64,000 bases of DNA, taken from contig CM060734.1 of assembly GCA_030704615.1 (NCBI GenBank), positions 10,664,001 to 10,728,000 of the forward strand, written 5' to 3'. This DNA comes from Takakia lepidozioides. Taxonomy: Eukaryota > Streptophyta > Takakiopsida > Takakiales > Takakiaceae. Under the pieces are notes generated by a model. It worked only from the letters and a program-made list of their open reading frames with translations, had not been told where the DNA came from and ran no database searches. The position numbers were made by a program, and so were the translations under genes. This document shows positions 24,381 through 34,525 of the stretch, piece by piece; the first letter of the stretch is position 1, and each line of letters begins with the position of its first letter.

Positions 24381-26891
24381 TCCTGGATCCTGTTGATAGC
24401 GAAACTCCCTCTCGACCTAGAAGAAGGCGCCGCCAAACTCTGTACTTCACATCTAACAAACAAAGGCTACGGGCGAAGGAGAGAATGAAAAAGATCCGAA
24501 GGGAACTCATGTTGGGGGAGGACATCGGGGAGGGAGAGGCCGGAGGAGAAGGAGATGCAGAGGCCGGAGAGGGAGAGGCCGGAGGAGCAGTTGCGCGACA
24601 GTTTCTAGAGGGTTTACCCGCAGTGGAGAAGGAGCCTAGTGAGCTACAATCTTATGAGGGCGGAGAGGAGGAACCCTGGACCCGCCTCCAACAACAGTCT
24701 CAGGTAGTCCGCATAATGGAAGAGACACCAGAGGATGAAGTGCGTGGTTTTGTCACCCACCAGCCCAATCTTCTGGGACCTGTCCTCCCACACGAATTGA
24801 AGGAGACAAGTCAGACGGGAGGTGCATCTTTGAGCACTGCGAAGAAGCAAGCCGAGGTATGTTTGACGTTCCATTTGCCTTTGTTTCTCAACAACAGAAC
24901 AGATTCAGTCTGTATGATAGATCCCAATCAACCTTGCGTCAACGCAAGGTTGATTCAGGTGACAGACACAGACATCCGAAACGAACTCTGCCCTTTGAAT
25001 GATTGATTTCGGCCCAAATTGAGTGTCACGGTTCTCCTTTCTTTTGACGTTAGAATCTCACAGAACAACCTTGCGTTAACGCAAGGTTGTTTTGAGAGTC
25101 TTGCCAATGTCTGTTTTTGCCTTCACTTCCACCGTTGCAAGCCCTACATACAACCTTGCGTCAACGCAAGGTTGATTTGGGCTGCAGTCCTATGTCATTC
25201 TGAAGGGTTTTTTTGAACGGTTGAAGCTCACCAAACAACCTTGCGTTGACGCAAGGTAGTTTGAGAGTCCTGCCAATGTCTTTTTTTTGCCTTCACTCCC
25301 ACAGTTGCAAGCTCCACAAACAACCTTACGTCAACACAAGATTGATTTGGGCTGCAGACCACTGTCCTTTTGATGTACTTTTTTTGAACGGTTGAAGCTC
25401 ATCAAACAACCTTGCGTTGACGTAAGGTAGTTTGAGAGTCCTGCCAATGTCTCTTTTTGCCTTCACTCCCACAGTTGCAAGCCCCACAAACAACCTTGCG
25501 TCAACGCAAGGTTGATTTGGGCTGCAGTCCAGTGTCCTTTTGATGTACTTTTTTTGAACGGTTGAAGCTCATCAAACAACCATGCGTTGACGCAAGGTAG
25601 TTTGAGAGTCCTGCCAATGTTTCTTTTTGCCTTCACTCCCACAGTTGCCAGCCTCACAAACAACCTTGCGTCAACGCAAGGTTGATTTGGGCTGCAGTCC
25701 AGTGTCCTTTTGATCTATTTTTTTTGAACGGTTGAAGCTCATCAAACAACCTTGCGTTGACGCAAGGTAGTTTGAGAGTCCTGCCAATGTCTCTTTTTGC
25801 CTACACTCCCTCGCAAGCCCCATAAACAACCTTGCGTCAACGCAAGGTTGATTTGGGCTGCAGTCCAATGTCGTTTTCATCTACTTTTTCAACGTTTGAA
25901 GGTCACCAAACAACTTTGCGTTGACGCAAAGTAGTCTGGGAGTCCTGTCAAAGTCTGTATTTGCCTCCATTCCCACCGTTGCAAGCCCCACAAACAACCT
26001 TGCGTCAACGCAAGGTTGATTTGGGCTGCAATCCAGTGTCATTTTGATTTGTCGCAAGGCTGTTTTGGGCCATGCCACTGCATGTTTTGTTGTCATTGTG
26101 TTTAATACCAGACTTCGGGACTGATAGATCTTCCGGTTTTTTGCAGAGGAAAAGGAAAAGGAAAGAACCTGTCAGAGACGGAGCAGAGGCAGAGTATGAA
26201 GATGATGAAGAAGGCGATGACGAACATTACGCAGACAGAGCAGAGGCTGTTATCGGGGGACAGAAGGTGAACTCTTCGAAGGTAATCCTGTCAATGGAAA
26301 TTCCTGGTAGAGATCTCCTTATCCCACTGTGTAAAATGATATCGATGCCCGCTGTCTAGCTAGCACTCAGAAACGACATAAGGAAACTCAAGAATGATTT
26401 TGTGCATGGGTATGTGAAGGGTTATGCGGTGTTCTATGTCGCGCACCTCACTTCGGTAAGCTCCCCCTTCAAGTCATAGTTACTCGCTTTGATGCGCGCA
26501 CCTAACTCCCTAACTGGCCGCCGGGCCAACTCGGAGCTTCGGCTGCTCACCGGGACATAATTGGTGCCTGCAAATCGTTGATCTGCAGTATCCGCCTGCA
26601 TGGAACATCCCCAAAAGCCGCATGGCCTTCCTGTATCATTAGAGGTGTTGCTTGTGGGCCTACGAGGATTGCATCGGGTGTACGTACATGCCTGAGAGGA
26701 TTCCATCGCAAACAGTCTATGGGGACATTCTCATAAGCTACGAGGATGAGTCCTATGGACATAGAGTCTCCACAGCAAAGATCTACATTTACGATGGTGC
26801 ATATATCAGAGGACATGACACCGTTGTCCACTACACCAAAGGGACGGGCTGCATCCATTGTCTTCACCTACTGACACCCTGTCAGTCATGA
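24381..26891 (+). CDS. Candidate four-exon hypothetical gene
   Basis: Four open segments join with GT-AG junctions, all in phase 0: ~24381-24856 (donor GTATGT), 26147-26281 (acceptor TTTTTTGCAG), 26360-26455 (donor GTAAGC) and 26643-26891 (TGA stop). The predicted product has a basic, arginine-rich start (RPRRRRRQ) and a Glu/Gly-rich segment. A likely nuclear localisation signal (RKRKRKEP) precedes an acidic run. A Tyr-rich C-terminal part contains YGDILISYEDESYG and KIYIYDGAYIRGHD. I recognise no family. The true 5' end is unknown; the first segment is open back into the satellite array. The - strand is also open at 26547-26867, which lowers confidence in the last exon. Confidence 0.4.
24929..26018. 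repeat. Array of 13 regularly spaced 24-bp palindromes
   Basis: Each palindrome has 11-bp arms (CAACCTTGCGT and ACGCAAGGTTG) around a 2-bp centre. They start at 24929, 25066, 25151, 25236, 25321, 25407, 25491, 25577, 25661, 25747, 25827, 25911 and 25995. After the first gap, spacing is 80-86 bp. Two spacer types alternate, giving a ~170-bp higher unit. The palindrome at 25066-25089 is perfect (TTAA centre); the one at 25321 is degraded on both arms. Alternate copies end GGTAG instead of GGTTG. The array lies wholly inside the proposed intron 24857-26146 of the hypothetical gene. Confidence 0.95.
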
Positions 26892-27480
26892 GCTTGTTGA
26901 GAGGCCAATCGAGGTTCCAGCTTCTTGGTGAGAACAGTGCAACACGGGAGCAAATTCCCAACTTACCTGAGCATGGATTGCATGCATACTTTTGGCTTCC
27001 CTTGGTTTGTGAGGGCATGCATACTTGTCACAGTTCATTATTAATAAAAATGTCTCATTTGAACCAAAGTTCCACTTTTTGTGCAATGTTGCATTTTGTT
27101 GAATGTTGACTTTTGGCTGCGAGGGTCTAGCACTCAATCTTGCAATCAGACCCACTGGAATGCCACCTCTGTCAATTCCCTCTGTCCATGGGGAAGGTGC
27201 TTGCACGCTTGCCCCCCCACGCTACTCGTCAGACGCGACAATTATTGGTTTGCGTAGCGCACCTGCACAGGACTGCAGCCTTCTGACTGCATACCGTTGG
27301 CAATTATTGCGCAAAGGCCAGGGGCCGCATGTGGGCATGCATTTTTACAAAATGATCGGCAATAATGCAGGTGACATATGGATGCAAACACTGACATCGT
27401 TTTCAAACCCTTCACAAGATTACTTTTCACTTTGTACATTGTTAATAATAAACGAACAACCAACTTCCATAGATACAGGG
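26892..27480. other. No gene recognised
   Basis: A frame at 27103-27573 is open but lacks any family feature until its last residues, which merge into the integrase fragment that follows. Nothing else is seen. Confidence 0.4.
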
Positions 27481-27483
27481 GTA

Positions 27484-28140
27484 GAGAGAATAGCGTTGGT
27501 ATTTACCAGTAAATTTTGGAGGGTACTTTGGAAGAAAATGGGGACGAGGCTCAAAATGAGCACCAACTTATGACAGAAAGGGTGAACTCCGTGGTGAAGC
27601 AGATCTTATGGAATTACGTGTCGGCAGACCAATCGGACTGGGTGGAGCACTTGGATGCGGCGGAGTTTTGTTATAATAACACAAAACACTTCGCAACGGG
27701 AGTTTCCCCCTTCGTATTGGTCTATGGAAAAGCACCTTTGGTGCCGTTGTGTTGGGCCGCCCAGGACGTTGAGGAACCGGCAGTAGCGGCAGTGCTAGAA
27801 GAACACGAGCGTTTGTTGAAGTTCGCAAAGTACAACATTGCCAAAGCTAGGAAACGGTATGAACGGCAGACGAATCGGAAGCGGAGGGAGGTTAAGTTTG
27901 AGGTAGGCACGGAGGTCTGGTTGAACATCAAGAATTTTTGACTACCTCCGGAAGTAAGTCCGAAGTTCGTACCTCCGTATGTGGGACCCTTTCGCATCCG
28001 GAAGGTTATGAATGAGGATGTGTATGAATTGGAGCTGCCGGCAAACAGCAAGGTACATCCGGTATTCCACGTCTCCCTTTTGAAGCCTTACTTCAAAGAT
28101 GAAGCGCGTCCGAATCGGCATCAAGTCAGCCGAACTAGCT
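27484..28140 (+). pseudogene. Ty3/gypsy integrase C-terminal fragment (chromovirus-like)
   Basis: The remnant begins with FTSKFWRVLWKKMGT, the region between the second Asp and the Glu of the integrase core. It then loses a few residues including the usual DGQ, shifts frame, and resumes with MTERVNSVVKQILWNY. The GPY/F-type C-terminal module follows ([22 protein letters not shown]) after a TGA at 27939-27941. No RT, RNase H or protease is attached. It is a different gypsy lineage from elements A and the DNMT element, judging from the [12 protein letters not shown] tail. Confidence 0.8.
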
Positions 28141-28950
28141 AGTGGAGAGTAGAGTCAAGTGGGAGTTTGGTTCTTAGCCATGGGACGCCATGGTGCGGAA
28201 ACAAACTCCTTGAGGTGGGACGCCACAACTTGGATGTTTGTTTCTACAAAATAGACAAGTCGATGAGGACATCGACTCCCTGTTGGTAGGGGTGTGTGTC
28301 GCGGCCCTTTGCCTTGAGAGCAGGGGGTCGGGACACGAGAGGGGCTGCCCCTGTGGTGGGGGCAGTGGCGACAATAGATGTGGGGGCTGAAGCACCCTTG
28401 AGTTCCCAAGGCACTCAAGGAGGTAGAGGCGCTCACTAGGTGGAGCCCCGCACACCGGATCGCGGTGGGGGTGGTTCCACGAGGGGTGGTGTTAGCTTAG
28501 TGGGACTTAGTGGGGGTGGTATAGGACTCACCATGGGGACGGAGACCTTGTGGTGGGAGTCGTGGGGAGTCTTGGGACTCATCACGGTCCAATGGGACCG
28601 TGGTAGGTGGGCCAAGACTCACCGCGACTCATCACTGGGAATCGAGGGTTTTCGTGGTGGTTCGCCATAAAATGGCATGGTTGTTTGTGAAACCCCCGTG
28701 GACAGTCACAGAAGTATATATAGGGAGTAGTAACCCCGAGAACGGTGCAAGCCCGTTGGTGACCAAAAACTAGTGAGTAAGCGTGCGAGCTGGAAAGCGA
28801 CCAAGGTGTGGGGAGCTATTCCGGACTGCCATCGACCAAAGGGAATTTCCGCCAGGCCCAAATTGGGAGAGGGTCTTGTGGAGGAGTAAAGGGGGACCGG
28901 GGAAGAACTTGTTGGGGGATGTGGTCAAGTCATTAGGCCCAGGGTTGTAT
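28141..28950. other. G-rich non-coding stretch, possible LTR/leader material
   Basis: Between two gypsy fragments lies a GGTGG/GACTC-rich stretch with no supported gene. It could be the 3' LTR of the preceding fragment or the leader of the next one. No paired copy exists in the window to prove it. Confidence 0.35.
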
Positions 28951-29865
28951 GAGTGTAACTCTGATTCCAATTGTCTTGAGTGGTTATATGGTAAAGAAGA
29001 AACCGTGAATATGGTTCATGTGGAAAGAAATACCATTACAGGTATGGAACTACCATCTTCAGGAAGAGGGGTTTTGGTAGAGCTGTTCACGATAACCTTT
29101 GACAAAGTTGGCCAAGAGGATAGCATGTCCCCTCAGGAAGAAAACCATGAGATTTTTTATCTCAAACTCATCGATGAAGACGAATTAGTACAGGACGTGT
29201 TGAGACATAGTGCTCTGTCCATTCCCTACCTACAACGAACGAATACTCCTGCATTGGCAGATCAAATCACAAAGTCAGAATTCACTTCTGAACCGAAGAC
29301 CCAGATGATAGACATGTCCGTAGGAAATGAACCTCCAAGAATGATAAAGCTAGAACCTCAGCTGACCGCAACAGATGTTTTCTTCATCTTGATGGTATTC
29401 ACAATGTTCCTGTCAGGCATGGCACTGATGCCTCAAAAATTTGCCATTTGTTTCACACTTGGCTGCATCTTCATCATAGGAGCCTTCTTGGCACTAAAAA
29501 GGGCCCAAAACTCAATTTCTACACATGAGTTCCAAAGAGAAATGGCCGTTTATGGTAGGATTTCTTGGGAGCATGGCAGCCACAATCTATGTGTCCATGG
29601 TTCTCCATCAATTTTCTATAATTTTTGTAGTCATTCCTTTCCGCTTTGATAAGAGGAGAAAGAAACGTACTTTCAAGGAAGGAGATTTGGTAATGGTGTT
29701 TGACAACAGGAATGAAAACTTCAAAGCAAAATTCGACTCTTTGTGGATGGGTCCATATGTGGTACATGAAGTCTTCGACAATGGTTCTTTGTAGCTGGAG
29801 ACCTTGAGGGGGGAGTGGTTTCCAAACAGAGTAAATGGAATACGTTGCAAGCATTATAATGTGTG
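28951..29865 (+). pseudogene. Gypsy fragment: Pol linker, multi-membrane-span segment, integrase tail
   Basis: The first part (to ~29360) ends with SVGNEPPRMIKLEPQLT, matching the linker just before RT in the element at 17.9 kb (VGTEEEPRMVKVGAELEP). Instead of RT, there follow strongly hydrophobic stretches (VFFILMVFTMFLSGMAL, FAICFTLGCIFIIGAFLAL). A frame change near 29520 leads to two more (FMVGFLGSMAATIYVSMVL, FSIIFVVIPF). The end (FKEGDLVMVFDNRNENF, FDSLWMGPYVVHEVFDNGSL, then a TAG at 29792) is an integrase C-terminal domain. RT, RNase H and the integrase core are missing. It is either an internally deleted copy joined to membrane-protein-like sequence, or an odd gypsy lineage. Confidence 0.6.
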
Positions 29866-30029
29866 ACCAGTTCCAGAGTAAGCATAGGTATGTCTTGCCC
29901 TAATCTTTTCTAGTCAAGAGTGGAGCTTGAATGGAAGCAGGGCAGTGGAATTGCACTCATGGCCGGATCTGGACGAAATACAGACGAAGATGGAGTATGT
30001 TACCAGTCAGCATCAACTCAAATCCCATC

Positions 30030-30392
30030 CTGGGGATGATCTCTGGCAACCACGTGGGGCCCTCACCCTCCGATTGGACTTCATCCGAGCGCCCTCGGAT
30101 GGAAATTCGGCGCCGTTTTTCCATCCGGGGGATGATCTCTGGCAGCCGCGTGTCGGCCTCTCCCCTCGAGATGACTTCATCCCAGCCCCTCGGATGGAAA
30201 TTTGGCGCCATTTTTCCATCCGGGGGATGAACTCTGGCAGCCACATGTCGGCCTCTCCCCCTGAGACAACTTCATCCCAGCCCCCTCGGATGGAAATTCG
30301 GCGCCGAATTTCCATCCGTGTGGGCTTACATGGAGTCGTCTCGGGGGGAGAGGCCGACATGTGGCTGCCAGAGATCATCCCCCGATCCGGGG
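30030..30392. repeat. Three ~96-bp direct repeats plus an inverted copy (fold-back)
   Basis: Blocks containing GGATGATCTCTGGCA begin near 30031, 30127 and 30222. An inverted copy of the same block occupies ~30330-30392. At the centre is a perfect 32-bp palindrome at 30287-30318 (arms CGGATGGAAATTCGGC and its complement). Single strands of this DNA could form a large hairpin. The many ORFs here are shadows of the repeat. Confidence 0.9.
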
Positions 30393-31736
30393 ATGGACTT
30401 GGATGAGCGTGTTGGCGCCATCTCCTACCGTGGAGGTCTTTCGCGGGATCACTCTGTTGATTTGCACTTCAGGTTCTTCTTCAGTACGAAGATCTTCCTC
30501 ACTCAAATCTTCCGACTCCTCATCTGATCCTATTGCACCGAATTCATCTTCATCAGTTAAGACCTTGGGTACAGATGAGAGGAATGACACTGTCACACTA
30601 TTGGGTTTGACCCCATAAGTGATGGTTCCCTTAGCCCAGTATGTACATGCTTGAGCCTGAACCAACCATGGTCTACCCAACAGTAATGCATACGAGTATC
30701 CATCTGACGGAAATTCAATGACTTGGAAGTCCATTGTGTATGCAGAACCCCCCGATTGCATCTGAAGATTGGAAATTTGACCCACTGGCCTGATTCTTCG
30801 CTGATCTGCCAATCGGATAATCAATGGGGATTTAATAGTAATGTGTAAGCCTAGTTTCTCCATTGTGGAGAGGGGCATGATGTTCACTGAGCTTCCACCA
30901 TCTACCAAGCAATGTTGAATAAAACAGTCTACAATCTCCACTTCAATCTCTATTGGTTCCAAGATTGAGGCAATGGCAATCTGCAGTCAAGAGTGCTCTC
31001 CTGGAAAGTGGTGTGAGCCCGGACAACGGAAATATAGATGCAACCACTGCCTCCACCCATGCAAATGAAGAATTCACGAGGCCTTCATTCCAACCAACAT
31101 TCTGGACATAGTCTCTACTGGCACGGCTGTAAAAGCCTGCATTGATCGCAAATCCACCACCAAGCACACGAGCGCGTCTGTTAAGCACTCCATCCTCCGA
31201 TTGGAAGTTTTGCACTGGCGAGTCGTCGGCTTCTCCAAGGTTGACAATCAAGCTGCCAAAATTAGTGATGTTCTCGATGTCAAGGTTACCATATGGTATC
31301 CCTCCTCGTTCCAGAAGCAGCACAGAAAAATTCTGAGACAGGGTCGTTGCAAGCGGACAACCTGCTGTGCCTCCACCGACAACGATATAATCGTATGCAC
31401 TTGAAAAAATGGCGTTCTTGCATTGACATGATGCGATACTGGGAAATTCTCTCGTCTTTTCCTAACCAATGAAGCCTTTAGGGCTTGTTCGACTATAGGG
31501 GCAAGAGCAACAAGCTGAGCTACTGAAATGTTGGCGTGCACTTGGTGCAGGTCATGCATCAAGTTATAGGGCTCAAGCTCATCGGTAAATCTCATGGTGG
31601 TAGACTTCCTTTTCAGAATTTGAGGATGTTTCGCTGTAGTGTTAGCTATTTTGACTACTGACACTTTCGGTGGCATCACTAGTGACGGCAACGGAGTGGA
31701 CACCTTACCTGGAGAGTCACTCCCTTCAAATACCAT
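30375..31736 (-). pseudogene. Gypsy Gag/protease fragment interrupted by foreign exon
   Basis: On the - strand, 31736 to ~31440 encodes a linker like that in the 17.9-kb element (ISVAQLVALAPIVEQAL versus ITIGQLLAVAPYCRHRL). After ~430 bp of unrelated sequence, 30962 to ~30690 encodes a retropepsin (CLVDGGSSVNIM, LLLGRPWLVQAQ), again with DGG in place of DSG. An acidic tail runs to 30375. The three parts are in three different frames. The fragment belongs to the same broad family as the 17.9-kb element but lies in the opposite orientation. Confidence 0.75.
31000..31430 (-). pseudogene. Captured fragment of HOTHEAD-like GMC oxidoreductase
   Basis: The - strand encodes the N-terminal FAD-binding fold of plant GMC oxidoreductases of the HOTHEAD/mandelonitrile-lyase group: YDYIVVGGGTAGCPLA with the GxGxxG-type dinucleotide motif, VLLLERGG, then SEDGVLNRRARVLGGG, INAGFYSRAS and VGWNEGLVNSSFAWVE. 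Only ~130 of the usual ~550-600 residues are present. The fragment sits between the linker and the protease of a gypsy element, out of frame with both. The conserved serine of the usual GGGSAIN is Phe here. The piece is not functional as an enzyme. Confidence 0.75.
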
Positions 31737-31784
31737 AGATTTTCCCTTCCTGATACTGGCTTCATTCTCATTGTGAAATCATTA

Positions 31785-32733
31785 CCATAACAGGTTGTAA
31801 TCAGATTTACATGCCATGCAATCATCCATAGGAAACACAAAGAATCTGAATTGCTCATCCCATCAGGCTTGCAGGTTACTTTGGTATTATTTATCCTAAA
31901 GCAACTTGAATACAATGCCTGAATCATTCTGTTCACATCTACCAATGTCTTACCATTTTGGAAAATAGGTAAACATTCAAGGGCATATAACCAAGGACCA
32001 GATTTGGCCACAAAAGATCCATCCATATCAGTTTGGCATGGTATCAAATGTCCTAAAGTAACCAGCTTCTAAAAGAGGCTAAGTTTCCAATGCTTGTACA
32101 TTCAAGAACACTGTCTGGTCATGAAAACAGGTCTGCCCTACATTGTAGCATGTTACCATATCTCTTTAAAGCCATCAGCTTGTCATATCATTGCTCCATT
32201 GTCACATCAGTATGCCATAGGGAACAAGAGATAGTCGCCGTAATGATTGATTGTCCACCATACTAGGTCAAACATAGGAGCCATCAAGATCACAGGAAAG
32301 AGGAAGAAAGGATTGTTCTCCCCCAAAGATACAGATGGCGTCGCTTCTTCAACTCGATTCCAATCAACTTCAAGCTTTAAAATCCATGTTAAGTGAGGAC
32401 CCTCACCTGGTCCCATCACATGCAATCAGAAACAGTTAAGTTAGAGACGATGTGGAACCCCAGGTGAATCGCAGGTCTCACGCTTGTTATCGCTGTACAA
32501 CATGCAATACAAAGTAGGGGCAGAAAGGAAACAGAGCATATGCAAGCCAATACCTTGATGGCTTGTGGAAGAGAGGCCTGCGCCATAGCTCTCAAGACCA
32601 GCAAACAAGAATGCACAACAAAATGTACAAAGCATGCACAAAGAAAGTGAATCGCCCAAACTTAAAGAGTTCAGACACTTCCCCGAGGCCTTAAGATCGC
32701 CGCTTGTATCTTAATGATCAATGAAGGTCACAA
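31785..32733 (-). repeat. Left arm of a ~950-bp inverted repeat
   Basis: The reverse complement of this segment is nearly identical to 44418-45382; the same short frames occur on opposite strands with only a few substitutions. The arm directly abuts the gypsy fragment at ~31780. No coding potential or TIR is recognised, so the family is unknown. The arms are 11.7 kb apart and enclose the DNMT retrotransposon. Confidence 0.85.
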
Positions 32734-33459
32734 CAAGCATGTATGCATAGCTTCACCCTAACTATGTAATGTGACAAGAGGGGGAGGCAATAATTGGCTA
32801 TTCATGCTCTTGGTAGTGTGAGCTTTGTGGTGGATAGTTGACCAAGCAAGTGGTGCATGTGTGGAGCATGCTCGCTTGAGTTTGTAAGTTCAAGTTTGAG
32901 AAGGGGAGCTCTTGAACTAGCAAGAGGTGAAGGCCTTTGAGATCCATTTGTGTGTGAAGTGGAGAGGTGTTGATTCATGTTATGATGAAGGAGAGCAACA
33001 CATAGGCCAAGAGGTCATGAAACATGCATTCAAATGACCACGGGAAGCACATGGATGATGGATTGGTGCAAGACCCCAAATGAGGCATATGGCGTGAGAG
33101 TGGGATCCAAGGCGGATTGCTTGGGAGCATTATTGTAAGTGACAAGCATTGCTCCACATTGAGATAATTTGTGTTGATTTGGAGCAATTGTCAAGTGATG
33201 AGGAGACAAATGCATGATTGCTCGGCAATGGAGATATGGTAGTTTGCAATCAAATCCCAAGGACTAGAAGGGGGATTGATTTGGTGGACAATGACTTGCA
33301 AGTTGAGTTGGACCACTCTTGGTTGCACATTGGGGTGGAAGAGAGCAAGAAGATGCCTCTTATGACCACCTAGAGACCATATTTTTGCTTGAGTAGAAGC
33401 ATAGAAGTCAAGGACTTGCATTCTAGCTCTTCATTACAAACCCTAGTAGTGTATGATCA
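32734..33459. other. No gene recognised
   Basis: This AT/GT-rich stretch lacks supported ORFs. By position it could include the 5' LTR of the DNMT retrotransposon, but I found no match to the 3' LTR at 42018-42522. Confidence 0.4.
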
Positions 33460-33945
33460 GACTATACCTCTGTTAGTATACCAAACAGGAGCTTGTCCCT
33501 TTGACTATACCTCTGTTGAGGTATCACCATATGTGAACCCTAATGTGAGACTATACCTCTGTTAGTATACCAAACAGGAGCTTGTCCCTTTGACTATACC
33601 TCTGTTGAGGTATCACCATATGTGAACCCTAATGTGAGACTATACCTCTGTTAGTATACCAAACAGGAGCTTGTCCATTTTACTATACCTCTATTGAGGT
33701 ATCACCATATGTGAACCCTAATCAGCTCAGACTATACCTCTGTTAGTATACCAAACAGGAGCTTGTCCCTTTTACTATACCTCTGTTGAGGTATCACCAT
33801 ATGTGGACCCTAATCAGCTCAGACTATACCTCTATTAGTATACCAAACAGAACCCTCATTTTCAGACTATACCTCCGTAAAGGTATCATCAACATAAGGG
33901 ACCCTAGCAACCTCAGACTATACCTCTGTTAAGGTATCAACAGTG
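33460..33945. repeat. Tandem array, 89-92-bp unit
   Basis: Five near-complete units begin at 33460, 33549, 33638, 33730 and 33822, followed by two partial cores near 33863 and 33916. Each unit carries two versions of a core: ACTATACCTCTGTTAGTATACC, and one ending GAGGTATC, so ACTATACC and GGTATC recur about every 45 bp. The array lies ~0.6 kb upstream of the gag start of the DNMT element. Confidence 0.9.
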
Positions 33946-33959
33946 AAAGGACTTAGTGA

Positions 33960-34130
33960 AATTTAAGGGCCTTTGGAGGATTGTTTGGAAGATATTTGAG
34001 GGCCCTTGGAGGAGTATTTGGAGGATCTTTGGGGTCCTTGGAGGAGTGTTTGGAGGATCTTTGGGACCCTTGGAGGACCCTTCGAGGAGCTTTGGTGGAC
34101 AATGTTGAAGAGCTCTTGAAGGATTGATTG
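33960..34130. repeat. Degenerate GGAGGATCTTTGG repeats
   Basis: Five to six imperfect copies of a ~30-bp unit built from TTTGGAGGAT and CCTTGGAGGA follow the tandem array. The region from here to 34525 shows no gene and is the likely untranslated leader of the DNMT retrotransposon. Confidence 0.75.
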
Positions 34131-34525
34131 AGGGATATTGAAGGATACTTGCCACGGCCATACAAGCGAGTGGATAGAGACAGGAGGGAGAGTGGTGGGA
34201 TGAGAGCATTCTGGGGTTAGGAATTGCTTTAGTTTCTCTTCTCCATAGTCTTTCACCCTCTCTGTAGGCCAAAACCTTTCCGTAGGTGGAGGCAAGAGTC
34301 AGTCCGGGTTTGGGCTGGGGTGTCCTTGCAGGAGCGACACTGTGGAGTGTTTTTGGTGTGGGGGAGTTGCTGTCTTGATTTTCTTGTGTTTGGATCCCCT
34401 CCACACCTGCATGCTTGACTGTGCGCCATGTTAGCTTTGTGTGGGCGCTTGTTTTCATAAGAGGGTGGTCCGGATTTGATCACCGGCCAATCCTAGAGTA
34501 TGTTGTAGGTGGTGAGGCTGGAGTG

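Noticed and set aside
21630-24396. Repeated ORFs starting MELLLLWDLL
   Set aside because: They recur with the 1.02-kb satellite period and show no conserved domain; they are repeat by-products.
24929-26018. CRISPR-like array (24-bp palindromic repeats with ~60-bp spacers)
   Set aside because: The spacers are not unique; two types repeat alternately. The context is eukaryotic with introns and plant transposons, and no cas gene is present. It is a palindromic satellite.
26547-26867. - strand ORF of 106 codons as a gene
   Set aside because: It overlaps the better-phased + strand exon, and neither strand has a recognised family. Kept only as a caveat for the hypothetical gene.
27568-28051. - strand ORFs over the integrase fragment
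   Set aside because: The + strand encodes a clear integrase C-terminal region; the - strand frames are antisense shadows.
29927-30406. Overlapping ORFs of 95-160 codons on both strands
   Set aside because: They are shadows of the GC-rich direct and inverted repeats; the same peptides recur at each repeat copy.
31679-32047. 123-codon ORF also present at 45109-45612
   Set aside because: The shared part lies in the inverted repeat and differs at its end outside the repeat; no family or coding-like conservation was recognised.
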